Assembly (NCBI RefSeq): GCF_017498565.1 | Contig: NZ_CP071794.1 | Location: 3,713,953 to 3,777,952 of the forward strand | Source: Parasphingorhabdus cellanae | GTDB taxonomy: Bacteria; Pseudomonadota; Alphaproteobacteria; Sphingomonadales; Sphingomonadaceae | DNA length: 64,000 nt | Reading direction: 5' to 3' | Part shown: one piece after another, positions 8,189 through 16,865 of the stretch | Position numbering within the stretch: the first letter of the stretch is position 1 | Layout of the letters: each line of letters starts with the position of its first letter | Notes under the pieces: model-generated | Seen by the model: the letters and a program-made list of their open reading frames with translations, nothing else | Database searches by the model: none | What the model was told of the DNA's origin: nothing | Program-made: the position numbers and the translations under genes

Positions 8189-11100
8189 ATGGAGGAAGAA
8201 ATTGAACCAGGCCCTTTGGGCAGCCGATTGCGGCCAAGGCTATTCGTCTATCTGATCCTCTTTCTATTGCTTGTTGGTTTCATTGTGCTGTGGTTCAGTC
8301 GGATTACCATTGCTGACAATTTTGTTCGTGGCGAGTTGGATAAACGGGGCGTGGAAGCCAGTTACGAAATTGAAGATATCGGTTTTCGCAAACAGACCAT
8401 TCGCAATCTGGTGATTGGCGATCCCGACAAGCCTGACCTGACCGCTGATCTGGTTGAAATCGGCAACAGCCTGGGCACTGACGGCGCTGGCATAAACTGG
8501 GTGAGAGCCACTGGGGTCAAGGCCTTTGGTCGCTTGCGCGATGGCAAGCTATCCTTTGGGGCGCTCGATAAGTTTTCTGACCCAGAGGATGATAGCCCTT
8601 TGGCGCTACCCGATATTTCGCTGACGCTTGAAAAGGCCCAACTGCGGATCGACAGCGACTACGGTCCGATTGGGCTGGCGCTGAACGGAGCCGGCAATTT
8701 GCATAATGGCTTTGAAGGCGAACTTGCTGCTTTGAGCGAAGAGCTCGAATTGGGCGGCTGCGCAATTTCGAAGCTCAGCTACTTTGGTGAAATCGCGATT
8801 AGCGAGCGCAAGCCCCGCTTGGATGGTCCATTGCGGTTGCCAACCGTCCAATGTCCGGAATTGGATGTTTCTGCACAAGATGTCGGTGTTCAGCTGGCTT
8901 TGGAGTTGGGACAGGATTTTACGAGCTGGACTGGCGATGCGGGGATATCAAGCGGACCTGCAGTTTTTTCAGATTACAGTGCCAAAGCAGTTAAATCGAC
9001 TATTTCCTTTACCGGTGACCTGGATCGCAGCAGCGGGAATATCGACCTCACGACAAATGACGTGACATCACCATATGGCCGCGCCGAAATTGGACGAGTC
9101 AGCGGACCATTTCAAATCGGCTATGGCGATGATCCTATGACAGCACGGTTTGAAGGCACTCCTGAAATCCGGTCTGCAAAAATATCTAATGGCCTGATGA
9201 AGCAAACCGCTGGTTGGGCAGCATCAACTGACGAAACACCAATAGGACCAATTGCCAAAAAACTTGCCAATGCGATCCGGAATGCTGGCAACTCGCTCAA
9301 TCTCACTGGTGATGTGAAGTTTGAGATGGAGGCAGATGGAACCAAGTTGGCGATCAACGCATTAAACGCAACATCGCGGTCCGGTGGAGAGATGATGCTG
9401 GATGACGCCATTTTACTAACCTTTATCGGCGATGATGTGAAGATGCTGGCAGAAGGCGACCTTCTTTTGAATGGTGGCGGCTTTCCGGATGCACAAATCG
9501 ACCTAAATGATGGCAGTCTGGTAAACGGTTTTTCCGGCAGCCTGCAAATGGCTGCTTATCAAGCGGGCACAGCAAAGCTTAATATCCCTAACCTTGATTT
9601 TTCGCCCTCCAGTGGCGGCGGCACTAATATCGATGGCCGTATCATGCTGTCGGGGCCGTTCGCCGATGGGCAAGTCACCGGGCTGCAAATTCCAATCAAA
9701 GGTGTGATTGGCGGACGTGGTGGATTTTCCCTTTATCGTGAATGTGTCGACCTGCAATTTGCCAGCTTGCGAACAGCTGCTTTTGTCGCTGGTCCGACGC
9801 GGACAAGATTATGTCCGGCCGGGAATGCAGGCATCGTCTCAAATAGTGGTAGCGGAGTGAATATCGCAGCCAATGCTCCGTCATTTGACCTTAACGGTGC
9901 AGTTGGCGGCACACCGCTTGCCCTGTCCAGCGGTGCACTCGGTTTTTCAATGAGCAAAGGCATGACCGCTGAAAATGTCTCTGTTCGCATGGGTACACCG
10001 GACAGCATGACAAAGTTCGATATGGCCTTGGTAAGTGCTGCATTTGGCCGCGTCGTTACCGGCAAAATCAAGGGTGGTGAGGGGCAGATAGCGAATGTTC
10101 CGTTATTGTTTGACGATGTAGATGGAGATTGGCGTTTCGTTGACGGGGCCTTTTTGGCAGATGCACAGCTTCGGGTGCGCGACGCCAAACAAGTAGAGCG
10201 CTATCGGCCATTGATCAGCAACAATGTACAGTTGAAATTTGCCGACGGGGAAATTACCGCAGATGGTCTTTTGCGAGAGCCGACGACCCAGCGCGCAGTC
10301 GCAACTGTCAGCATGAACCATAGGCTTGACAACACTACAGGAGAGGCAATTATCGATGTCTCAGGGCTGACTTTTGATGATCAGCTTCAACCCGAAATGC
10401 TCACGCCATTGACGCTTGGTGTCATCGCAAATGTCAATGGCGCGGTGACCGGTACCGGAAGAATTAACTGGGACGCGCAAAAAGACGGCGTTCAGAGTAC
10501 GGGCGTTTTTCGCACCGATTCTATTAATCTTGCAGCAGCATTTGGACCAGTCACCGGTCTTGCGGGGGAAATCAGGTTTTCGGACTTGCTCAGTCTGGAG
10601 ACAGCACCGGGCCAACAGGTTCGAATGGCCGAGGTCAATCCTGGTGTAGCGGCTTTTAATGGCGAGCTTTTCTATCGTTTGCTGCCGGACTATAAAATGC
10701 AGGTTGAGGGAGGCCAATGGCCGTTCGCCGGCGGGATGCTGTATCTGGAACCCACGATCCTTGACCTTGGAGAGGATGCGGAGAGAAGGCTAGAATTTAC
10801 AGTTGTGGGTGTCGATGCAGCGCAGTTTCTGACTCAATTTGATTTTGAAAATCTGACCGCCACAGGCGTTTTTGACGGGAAATTGCCGATGATCTTCGAT
10901 CAGGATGGTGGTCGGATCGCCGGTGGTTATTTGGTCGCACGAAAAGGCGGTGGTTCGCTCGCCTATATTGGTGAGTTGACCTATGAAGATATGGGCACTT
11001 TTGCAAATTTTGCCTTTAACGCTCTGAAATCGTTAAAATACCAGCAATTGACGATCGGCATGGATGGCGCAATTGACGGCGAAATTATCACCGAAGTAAA

Positions 11101-11374
11101 GTTTGCCGGGCTCCAACAGGGAGATGATGCGAGTAAGAACTTCATTACCAAGCAACTGGCCAAAATTCCGCTGGAATTTAATGTGCGGATCCAGGCACCC
11201 TTCATGCAGCTAATGAGCAGTGCAAAGGCTTTTTACGAGCCAGAAATATTAGTCGGTCAAAATTTACCGGCTTTGCTCAGGGCGCAGGAAGAGCGGGCTG
11301 CGGAGGCCGCCAAAGCATTGGAAAACAATTCTGAATCAACTGTTCAGCCACGGGAAAGCGACAATGAACCATAA
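8189..11374 (+). CDS. ydbH: YdbH-like AsmA-superfamily envelope lipid-transport protein
   Basis: A 1061-residue protein (ATG at 8189; an in-frame TTG at 8153 would add 12 residues). After a short cytoplasmic N-terminus there is one membrane anchor at about residues 20-43, then about 1000 residues of beta-rich periplasmic sequence ending in the region matching the YdbH/dicarboxylate-transport domain. The order ydbH-ynbE-ydbL with overlapping ends is the same as in enterobacteria. There YdbH, with TamB and YhdP, forms bridge-like proteins moving phospholipids from inner to outer membrane, and the lipoprotein YnbE completes the bridge. Function is inferred from this family and synteny. The stop overlaps the next start (TGA at 11372 inside ynbE), implying translational coupling. 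Confidence 0.85.
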   Translation: MEEEIEPGPLGSRLRPRLFVYLILFLLLVGFIVLWFSRITIADNFVRGELDKRGVEASYEIEDIGFRKQTIRNLVIGDPDKPDLTADLVEIGNSLGTDGAGINWVRATGVKAFGRLRDGKLSFGALDKFSDPEDDSPLALPDISLTLEKAQLRIDSDYGPIGLALNGAGNLHNGFEGELAALSEELELGGCAISKLSYFGEIAISERKPRLDGPLRLPTVQCPELDVSAQDVGVQLALELGQDFTSWTGDAGISSGPAVFSDYSAKAVKSTISFTGDLDRSSGNIDLTTNDVTSPYGRAEIGRVSGPFQIGYGDDPMTARFEGTPEIRSAKISNGLMKQTAGWAASTDETPIGPIAKKLANAIRNAGNSLNLTGDVKFEMEADGTKLAINALNATSRSGGEMMLDDAILLTFIGDDVKMLAEGDLLLNGGGFPDAQIDLNDGSLVNGFSGSLQMAAYQAGTAKLNIPNLDFSPSSGGGTNIDGRIMLSGPFADGQVTGLQIPIKGVIGGRGGFSLYRECVDLQFASLRTAAFVAGPTRTRLCPAGNAGIVSNSGSGVNIAANAPSFDLNGAVGGTPLALSSGALGFSMSKGMTAENVSVRMGTPDSMTKFDMALVSAAFGRVVTGKIKGGEGQIANVPLLFDDVDGDWRFVDGAFLADAQLRVRDAKQVERYRPLISNNVQLKFADGEITADGLLREPTTQRAVATVSMNHRLDNTTGEAIIDVSGLTFDDQLQPEMLTPLTLGVIANVNGAVTGTGRINWDAQKDGVQSTGVFRTDSINLAAAFGPVTGLAGEIRFSDLLSLETAPGQQVRMAEVNPGVAAFNGELFYRLLPDYKMQVEGGQWPFAGGMLYLEPTILDLGEDAERRLEFTVVGVDAAQFLTQFDFENLTATGVFDGKLPMIFDQDGGRIAGGYLVARKGGGSLAYIGELTYEDMGTFANFAFNALKSLKYQQLTIGMDGAIDGEIITEVKFAGLQQGDDASKNFITKQLAKIPLEFNVRIQAPFMQLMSSAKAFYEPEILVGQNLPALLRAQEERAAEAAKALENNSESTVQPRESDNEP

Positions 11375-11618
11375 GATAAGTCAATTGACGGATGCATCTG
11401 GAAATGCGATTCGTTCAATTATGAAGAGTAGGAAGACATCTGGCCTGATATCGGGTGTCACCTTGGGGCTAAGTGCCGTTCTGGCAGGATGTGTGCAGGT
11501 TTCTGCGCCCGACAAACCCATCGTGATCAACTTGAATATCAACATAAAACAGGAAGTCGTCTATCGGCTGGATGGCGACGCAAAAGATTTGATTAACAGT
11601 GAAGCGGAGATTTTCTGA
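11364..11618 (+). CDS. ynbE: YnbE-family outer-membrane lipoprotein
   Basis: A small lipoprotein of 84 residues from the ATG at 11364 (GGGAAAG upstream), or 65 residues if translation begins at the ATG at 11421. The later start gives a textbook lipoprotein signal (hydrophobic stretch then LAGC, Cys43 in the longer numbering). The mature part is short and contains IVINLNINIKQEVVYRL, the conserved YnbE stretch. In E. coli YnbE assembles as an outer-membrane multimer that contacts YdbH to complete a lipid-transport bridge. The gene overlaps both ydbH upstream and ydbL downstream, so all three are one operon. Family assignment rests on the motif plus gene order. Confidence 0.85.
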   Translation: MNHKISQLTDASGNAIRSIMKSRKTSGLISGVTLGLSAVLAGCVQVSAPDKPIVINLNINIKQEVVYRLDGDAKDLINSEAEIF

Positions 11619-12013
11619 TGTTTGAGTTTATACGGAAAAATAGAGCAGTTGCCGTTGTTGGCGGATTGGCTTTGACCGCAATAGTTGCGACGCCGGTAAT
11701 GGCACAGCGCGATCCCGCCTATGCTGCAGCGCGTTCTTCTGGCGTGATTGGTGAGAAGCCCGATGGATATCTGGGTTATGTGACATCGCCATCAGCGTCT
11801 GTTAAAGCCATGGTCGAGGATTTGAATATTAAGCGTAAGGCGGCTTACACCCGGAAGGCGCAGGAAACAAATTCCACAGTGGAGCAATTTGCATTTACTT
11901 CTGGGTGCAATTTAATCATGCGCACGGATGCTGGCGAGAAATACCAGGCTCCGGACGGCAGCTGGCAGACCAGAACATCGGCAGCTCCCACGCGGGATTC
12001 GCGTTGCCCTTAA
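11618..12013 (+). CDS. ydbL: YdbL-family periplasmic protein (DUF1318)
   Basis: A 131-residue exported protein. Residues 1-29 form a Sec signal peptide ending TPVMAQ, and the mature protein begins near RDPAYAAARSSGVIGEKPDGYLGYV, a conserved start of the DUF1318/YdbL family. Unlike the shorter E. coli protein, it has an additional C-terminal segment with two cysteines (SGCNLIMR and the terminal SRCP) that could form a disulfide. YdbL has been proposed to modulate YdbH-YnbE assembly, but its molecular role is not settled. Its ATG overlaps the ynbE stop by one base. A rho-independent terminator follows, closing the operon. Confidence 0.82.
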   Translation: MFEFIRKNRAVAVVGGLALTAIVATPVMAQRDPAYAAARSSGVIGEKPDGYLGYVTSPSASVKAMVEDLNIKRKAAYTRKAQETNSTVEQFAFTSGCNLIMRTDAGEKYQAPDGSWQTRTSAAPTRDSRCP

Positions 12014-12041
12014 GTTCAATTGAACACAATATTTTTACATC

Positions 12042-12074
12042 AAGCGCGCCAGCAATTTTGGCGCGCTTTTTTTT
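12042..12074 (+). terminator. Rho-independent terminator after ydbL
   Basis: A perfect 9-bp stem AAGCGCGCC (12042-12050) / GGCGCGCTT (12060-12068) with a 9-base loop runs into a T-tract (TTTTTTTT to 12074). It sits 28 bases after the ydbL stop and separates the ydbH operon from the ATP synthase genes. Confidence 0.92.
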
Positions 12075-12124
12075 GATTTAAATTCCTGAATTTTTATCGA
12101 AATTTCTGCAGTGCAGCATCGCTG

Positions 12125-12152
12125 TTGACTTGGCGCACCCGCTTTTCTAAAC
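12125..12152 (+). promoter_or_regulatory. Candidate sigma-70-type promoter for the Fo ATP synthase operon
   Basis: TTGACT at 12125-12130 is a good -35 match. CTAAAC at 12147-12152 (16-base spacer) is a possible -10. It lies between the ydbL terminator and atpI, about 100 bases before the proposed start. The -10 match is poor and no transcription-start evidence exists. Confidence 0.35.
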
Positions 12153-12250
12153 GGGCGCGGTTAGCGGGGCTACTCGCTGTCGTGAGTAGAACCAAGTTAA
12201 TCGGCTTTGTCGCTGATTTTCAACAGTTTTTCACAGAATCACGACAGAGA

Positions 12251-12565
12251 ATGGACCCGGTAAGTCTGATGGACGATGATGCTAAGATAGACGCGTTAAA
12301 AAAGCGGATCGATCAAGCGACGTCGGAAGAAGCCGTTAGATCAGGCAAAACCCAAAAAGGGGTCGATGATAATTATCGGCTCGGAAACCGGGTTTTGGCG
12401 GATTTGATTGCGGGTATTGGTGGCGGTGCATTGGTCGGCTGGGTGCTGGACCATTTTATCGGAACCTCGCCTTGGCTTCTTTTGGTATTCCTGTTTCTAG
12501 GGATCATCGTGGCGTTCAGAAATATTATTAAACTCTCAAATGAGAGCGCAAAAAAGCACAAGTGA
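12251..12565 (+). CDS. atpI: ATP synthase accessory protein I
   Basis: A 104-residue protein (ATG at 12251; a second in-frame ATG at 12269 is possible, and an upstream TTG at 12125 is unlikely because it would add a non-conserved stretch). An N-terminal charged region with KKRIDQAT precedes two transmembrane helices (about 45-65 and 72-92) containing the AtpI hallmarks LIAGIGGGALVGWVLDH and FRNI. AtpI assists c-ring assembly and stability of Fo. It heads the atpI-B-E-F'-F cluster. The F1 genes are not in this window, as usual in alphaproteobacteria where Fo and F1 genes are separate. Confidence 0.93.
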   Translation: MDPVSLMDDDAKIDALKKRIDQATSEEAVRSGKTQKGVDDNYRLGNRVLADLIAGIGGGALVGWVLDHFIGTSPWLLLVFLFLGIIVAFRNIIKLSNESAKKHK

Positions 12566-12600
12566 TTTTGCGTACCATTTGAAAAACAGGGGTCCCTTGC

Positions 12601-13383
12601 GTGGCGACTGAAGAAGGTAAAATCGATCCAATGTACCAGTTCGAGGTACAGACGATTTTTGAGGGCTTTTCGTTGGGCGGTCAACAGATCGCTTTAACCA
12701 ATAGCGCCGTATGGATGATGTTTTCCGTAGCCGCTTTATGGGCTTTTATGCTTGGCGGTATGAAGCGCGAGCTCGTGCCGGGGCGCTGGCAAATGATGGT
12801 CGAGGGCTTTACCGGCTTTATCGACAATATGATGGATGCGAATATCGGTCCGGCTGGCCGGAAATATGCGCCTTATGTATTTTCGCTCTTTATGTTCATA
12901 TTATTTTCCAACGTTTTGGGCCTGCTGCCGGTAGGCGTGCTGGGTCTGCATCCCTTTACAGTGACCAGTCATTTGACGGTGACCGGTGTATTGGCAATTA
13001 TCAGCTTCTCGATTGTTTTGATCGTTGGTTTTGCCAAGCATAAGCTTCACTTTTTCTCACTATTCGTTCCGCATGGCACGCCACTCCCAATGATTCCGTT
13101 TATTTTCATTGTTGAGCTATTGTCCTTCCTGGTTCGTCCTTTCAGCCTTGCACTGCGTTTGTTTGTAGCCATGACTGCGGGCCACATATTGCTGAAGGTT
13201 TTGGCGGGCTTTGTCATCAACAGTTCCAACGCAGGCGCCGGTTATGGCGTGCTCGTCGGTATCCCAAGTTTTGCGCTAATGATTGGTATTAGTGCTCTCG
13301 AATTGCTGGTGGCGGTTGTGCAGGCCTATGTGTTTGCGTTGCTGACATCGCTTTACATAAATGATGCAGAAAACCTGCATTGA
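12601..13383 (+). CDS. atpB: ATP synthase Fo subunit a
   Basis: Subunit a forms the proton half-channels next to the c-ring. The 260-residue product starts at a GTG (12601) preceded by CAGGGGTCCC, and begins with a short leader leading to KIDPMYQFEVQ. Multiple transmembrane helices are visible. The essential arginine lies in the conserved helix RPFSLALRLFVAMTAGH, and the terminal helix SALELLVAVVQAYVFALLTS matches the family signature. Length is normal. It lies 35 bases after atpI and 52 bases before atpE. Confidence 0.97.
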   Translation: MATEEGKIDPMYQFEVQTIFEGFSLGGQQIALTNSAVWMMFSVAALWAFMLGGMKRELVPGRWQMMVEGFTGFIDNMMDANIGPAGRKYAPYVFSLFMFILFSNVLGLLPVGVLGLHPFTVTSHLTVTGVLAIISFSIVLIVGFAKHKLHFFSLFVPHGTPLPMIPFIFIVELLSFLVRPFSLALRLFVAMTAGHILLKVLAGFVINSSNAGAGYGVLVGIPSFALMIGISALELLVAVVQAYVFALLTSLYINDAENLH

Positions 13384-13435
13384 TTTGAAACAAGACTTTA
13401 TTTCCAAACGATATTTTTGAACAGGAGTTATTATC

Positions 13436-13663
13436 ATGGACGCAGAAGCAGCAAAATTATTGGGCGCAGGTCTGGCAGCAATTGGTGCCGGTGTAGCCGC
13501 CGTAGGTGTGGGTAACGTATTCGGAAGCTTCCTGGAAAGCGCATTGCGCAATCCATCAGCTGCTGACGGCCAACAGGGCCGTTTGTTCATCGGCTTTGCC
13601 GCTGCCGAGCTTTTGGGTCTGCTGGCATTTGTTGTCGCAATGATCCTGATTTTCGTTGCCTAA
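13436..13663 (+). CDS. atpE: ATP synthase Fo subunit c
   Basis: A 75-residue hairpin proteolipid, the monomer of the rotating c-ring. Helix 1 is Gly/Ala-rich (GAGLAAIGAGVAAVGVG), the polar loop contains the RNPSA motif that contacts F1, and helix 2 carries the proton-binding glutamate E58 in GFAAAELLGLLAF. GAGTTATTATC precedes the ATG, including an AGGAG. There is no sodium-type ligand set (no Gln/Ser/Thr triad) that I can see, so proton coupling is expected. Confidence 0.97.
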   Translation: MDAEAAKLLGAGLAAIGAGVAAVGVGNVFGSFLESALRNPSAADGQQGRLFIGFAAAELLGLLAFVVAMILIFVA

Positions 13664-13734
13664 TAATGATGTGAAACGAGCGGGGCGGCATTTGAACCGC
13701 TCCGCTGTTTCAAAATATTGGAGCCTCTGGTTCA

Positions 13735-14229
13735 ATGCCACAAATTGATCAAATCGCCGCAACCTATGGATCTCAGATTTTCTGGCTTTTGCTGACATTC
13801 GGGATTACATTTTTTGTCATCGGTTTAGGCATGTTTCCGAAAATTCAAGGTACGGTTGATGCCCGGGATAAGCGGATTGCCGATGATCTTGAAGCGGCGC
13901 GTGCCGCTAATGTGACAGCGGACGAACTGGAAGAAAGCTACCGTGTCAAAATGGAAAATGACCGTAGCGAAGCGCAGGCCCTGGTAGAAGCGAGCAAGGC
14001 GAAGGCCAATGCCGCTGCGGAAAAGCGCAAAGATAAAGCCAATGCTGATATTGCCACCAAACTGGCGGCAGCAGAAGCGGACATCAAGGCGCGTGCCGGC
14101 GAAGCGTTAAAAGAGATTGAAGGCGTTTCCGCCGAAGTGGCGCAGGATATGGTTGCCAAAATTTCCGGTGCGAAAGTAACCAAAGCGGCAGCATTGAAAG
14201 AAACAAAGGCAGCTTTGAAACATGGTTGA
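13735..14229 (+). CDS. ATP synthase Fo subunit b' (AtpF-like, first copy)
   Basis: A 164-residue peripheral-stalk subunit. One transmembrane helix at about 15-35 (IFWLLLTFGITFFVIGLGMF) is followed by a long Ala/Glu/Lys-rich coiled coil. Alphaproteobacteria carry two related b-type subunits, b' and b, that form a heterodimeric stalk. The shorter, plain N-terminus MPQIDQIAATYGSQIFW identifies this one as b'. The end overlaps the start of atpF by 8 bases. It was distinguished from the next gene by order and N-terminus only. Confidence 0.93.
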   Translation: MPQIDQIAATYGSQIFWLLLTFGITFFVIGLGMFPKIQGTVDARDKRIADDLEAARAANVTADELEESYRVKMENDRSEAQALVEASKAKANAAAEKRKDKANADIATKLAAAEADIKARAGEALKEIEGVSAEVAQDMVAKISGAKVTKAAALKETKAALKHG

Positions 14230-14884
14230 AGCACAAGCACAGACAGATCAATCCAGTTCCGGACCAGAGGCCATGGACGCGGCGTCTGAAACGGTAGCAG
14301 AGCGGCTTGATACGCCGTTGGATAACGAACCTATGCCTGTTACCGGAGTGGAAGCGCTGGAAACAGGATCAACCGACGCGCATGTTTCGCCAGCGGTATT
14401 CGGTTTGGATGCAACCGTTTTTGTATCATTGTCGATGTTGGTTGTCGTTGCCCTAGTGCTTTGGAAAAAGGTGCCGGCGCTTATTGGTGCATCACTGGAC
14501 AAGAAAATCGCCGATATTCGTGAGCAATTGGACGAAGCGAAAAAGCTGCGTGAAGAATCCGAAGAGCTGCGCGCAAAATATGAATCCCGTTTGCGAGCTG
14601 CCGACGACGAAGCAGCTGAAATCTTGGCGCAAGCAGAAAGCGAAGCCGAATTGGTGGTTGCGGATGCCAAAAAAGCCACGACCGATCTTATCGCTCGCCG
14701 CAAAAAAATGGCCGAAGATAAAATTGCCGCTGCCGAACGTGCCGCGGTTGCCGATGTTCGGGCAAAAGCAGCCAGTGCGGCCACGGTTGCGGCGCAGAAC
14801 TTAATTGCCGCAAAGCATGATGCAGCTGCAGACAAGAGCCTGATCGACAAAACGATCAGCGATTTGGGTACTAAACTTAACTAA
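14222..14884 (+). CDS. atpF: ATP synthase Fo subunit b with long N-terminal extension
   Basis: A 220-residue b subunit. The membrane helix (TVFVSLSMLVVVALVLWKKV) begins only near residue 62. The first about 60 residues are acidic and Ser/Thr/Glu-rich (for example MVEAQAQTDQSSSGPEAMD) and do not look like a signal peptide. After the helix comes a stalk coiled coil (IADIREQLDEAKKLREESEE), ending at LGTKLN. A GTG or ATG nearer the helix would give a normal-length b subunit, but the start used overlaps the b' gene by 8 bases, a typical coupled arrangement. The function of the extension is unknown. Confidence 0.93.
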   Translation: MVEAQAQTDQSSSGPEAMDAASETVAERLDTPLDNEPMPVTGVEALETGSTDAHVSPAVFGLDATVFVSLSMLVVVALVLWKKVPALIGASLDKKIADIREQLDEAKKLREESEELRAKYESRLRAADDEAAEILAQAESEAELVVADAKKATTDLIARRKKMAEDKIAAAERAAVADVRAKAASAATVAAQNLIAAKHDAAADKSLIDKTISDLGTKLN

Positions 14885-14948
14885 TTCAGAGCATTTTGGC
14901 TTGGATTGGGCGCTGGTAATCATCAGCGCTCACGCTTAGATATAGATC

Positions 14949-16865
14949 ATGTCAGGCCCACAATCTCCCGACCGTTTTAACGAAGACAAGGCGACCTATG
15001 CCGTACGCGGCAATGAAACACCGGACCTTGAAACGGGCATGGCGGCGATCCGTGAGACCTTAAATACACTACCGACCCGACCGGGCGTCTACAGGATGCA
15101 GGATAGTCGCGGCGATGTCCTTTACGTCGGCAAGGCCCGTTCCCTGAAAAACCGGGTCGGGTCCTATGTCCAGATGAACCGACTACCGCACAGATTGCTT
15201 CGTATGGTCGCGCAAACCCGGTCCATGACCATCGTGACGACGGGCAGCGAGGCAGAAGCACTGCTGCTTGAAGCGCAGTTGATTAAAAAATTTCGTCCCG
15301 CCTATAATGTGCTACTGCGCGACGACAAAAGCTTTCCCTTCATCTTGTTACGCGAGGATCATGACTTTCCGCGTATCCAGAAACATCGCGGGGCGCAAAA
15401 AGCGAAGGGCAGATATTTCGGACCCTTTGCCAGCGCAGGATCAGTCAATCAAACGCTGAACGCTTTGCAAAAGCTGTTTCTACTCAGATCCTGTACCGAC
15501 AGTTTTTTCAACAACCGCTCGCGGCCTTGCTTGCTCTATCAAATCAAACGCTGCTCGGCGCCTTGCGTGGACCGGATTTCCAAGAATGATTATGCAGAGT
15601 TGGTTGAGGATTCGCGCAACTTCCTCTCTGGAAAATCTACGGAGGTGCAACAAAAACTGGGCGCGCAGATGGAGAAAGCGGCGGAAGATCTCGATTTCGA
15701 GATGGCGGCGCTTTATCGCGACCGCTTAAAGGCGCTTACCTTCATTCAGGGTAATCAGGCTGTTAACGCTGCAGGTCTGCCAGACGCAGATATATTCGCG
15801 CTGGCGGCCAAGGGTTCTACGGTTTGCGTACAGGCGTTTTTTATCCGCGGTGGGCAGAATTGGGGGCATCGCAGCTTCTTTCCGGCGCATACAACCCATG
15901 TTGAGATCGAAGAGGTGTTCTCCAGTTTCCTGATGCAATTTTATGATCGGATGCCGCCGCCGAAACTGGTATTGCTGGATCGCGAACTGCCTGATGAGGC
16001 TTTGTTGTCGGAAGCGCTTGGTACCCGCGCGGATTACAAGGTTAGCGTTTCAAAGCCCCAGCGGGGTGATCGCTTGAAGCTGCTCAAACAAGCGAGCCGA
16101 AACGCTGAGGAGGCGCTGGACCGGCGTTTGGCCGAATCATCTACCCAAGCGAAGATTATGCGTGAAATGGTCGATCTGCTGGAACTGGAAACAGTGCCAG
16201 ACCGCATCGAGATTTACGATAACAGTCATATTCAAGGAACAAATATGGTCGGCGGTATGGTTGTTGCCGGGCCCGAGGGTTTTCGTAAAAATGCTTATCG
16301 CAAGTTCAACATCAAAAACCCTGACACCAAGCCCGGTGATGATTTCGCGATGATGCGAGAGGTGCTCGAACGGCGTTTCGCGCGTGCCCAAAAAGAGGAT
16401 CCGGATCGGGAGAAGGGTGAATGGCCGGATCTCGTTCTGATCGACGGCGGTAAGGGGCAGATGAGTGCTGCGAAGGACGCGCTAGCGGAAATTGGAGTCG
16501 AAGATGTCAATATGATCGGCGTGTCCAAGGGGCCGGATCGCAATGCTGGGCGCGAGACTTTTCATTTTATCGACGGCCGAGAACTGAACTTGCCGATTAA
16601 CAGCCCGGTGCTGTTTTACCTTCAACGCTTGCGCGACGAAGCACACAGGTTCGCGATTGGCGCGCATCGTCAGAAACGCGCTAAAACCGTTGGTCACAGT
16701 TCGCTCGATGATGTGCCGGGTATCGGTCCGGCTCGGAAAAAGGCGATGTTGCTGCATTTCGGAACCGCGCGGGCTGTGAAGAATGCATCGTTGGAAGACC
16801 TGCAGGGTGCACCCGGAGTTTCTGCAACTGTGGCGCAAAAAGTATATGACTATTTCCATGGCTAG
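14949..16865 (+). CDS. uvrC: Excinuclease ABC subunit C
   Basis: UvrC makes both incisions around DNA lesions in nucleotide excision repair. The 638-residue protein has all expected parts: a GIY-YIG nuclease domain (PGVYRM then VLYVGKARSLKNRV, about 45-75), a Cys-containing region (RSCTDSFFNNRSRPCLLYQIKRCSAPC is interrupted here only in description), a UVR domain near FEMAALYRDRL, the RNase H-like nuclease (EIYDNSHIQG, LVLIDGGKGQ) and C-terminal tandem helix-hairpin-helix (DVPGIGPARKKAM). The first about 35 residues precede the usual start and are variable. The gene overlaps recO by 8 bases. Confidence 0.97.
   Translation: MSGPQSPDRFNEDKATYAVRGNETPDLETGMAAIRETLNTLPTRPGVYRMQDSRGDVLYVGKARSLKNRVGSYVQMNRLPHRLLRMVAQTRSMTIVTTGSEAEALLLEAQLIKKFRPAYNVLLRDDKSFPFILLREDHDFPRIQKHRGAQKAKGRYFGPFASAGSVNQTLNALQKLFLLRSCTDSFFNNRSRPCLLYQIKRCSAPCVDRISKNDYAELVEDSRNFLSGKSTEVQQKLGAQMEKAAEDLDFEMAALYRDRLKALTFIQGNQAVNAAGLPDADIFALAAKGSTVCVQAFFIRGGQNWGHRSFFPAHTTHVEIEEVFSSFLMQFYDRMPPPKLVLLDRELPDEALLSEALGTRADYKVSVSKPQRGDRLKLLKQASRNAEEALDRRLAESSTQAKIMREMVDLLELETVPDRIEIYDNSHIQGTNMVGGMVVAGPEGFRKNAYRKFNIKNPDTKPGDDFAMMREVLERRFARAQKEDPDREKGEWPDLVLIDGGKGQMSAAKDALAEIGVEDVNMIGVSKGPDRNAGRETFHFIDGRELNLPINSPVLFYLQRLRDEAHRFAIGAHRQKRAKTVGHSSLDDVPGIGPARKKAMLLHFGTARAVKNASLEDLQGAPGVSATVAQKVYDYFHG

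Noticed and set aside
14248..14850. A 200-residue open frame antisense to atpF
   Set aside because: Ser/Ala-rich composition mirrors the Ala/Glu/Lys coiled coil of atpF on the other strand; no ribosome-binding site or motif.
14910..14929. Possible terminator between atpF and uvrC
   Set aside because: Only a 6-bp stem and no T-run.
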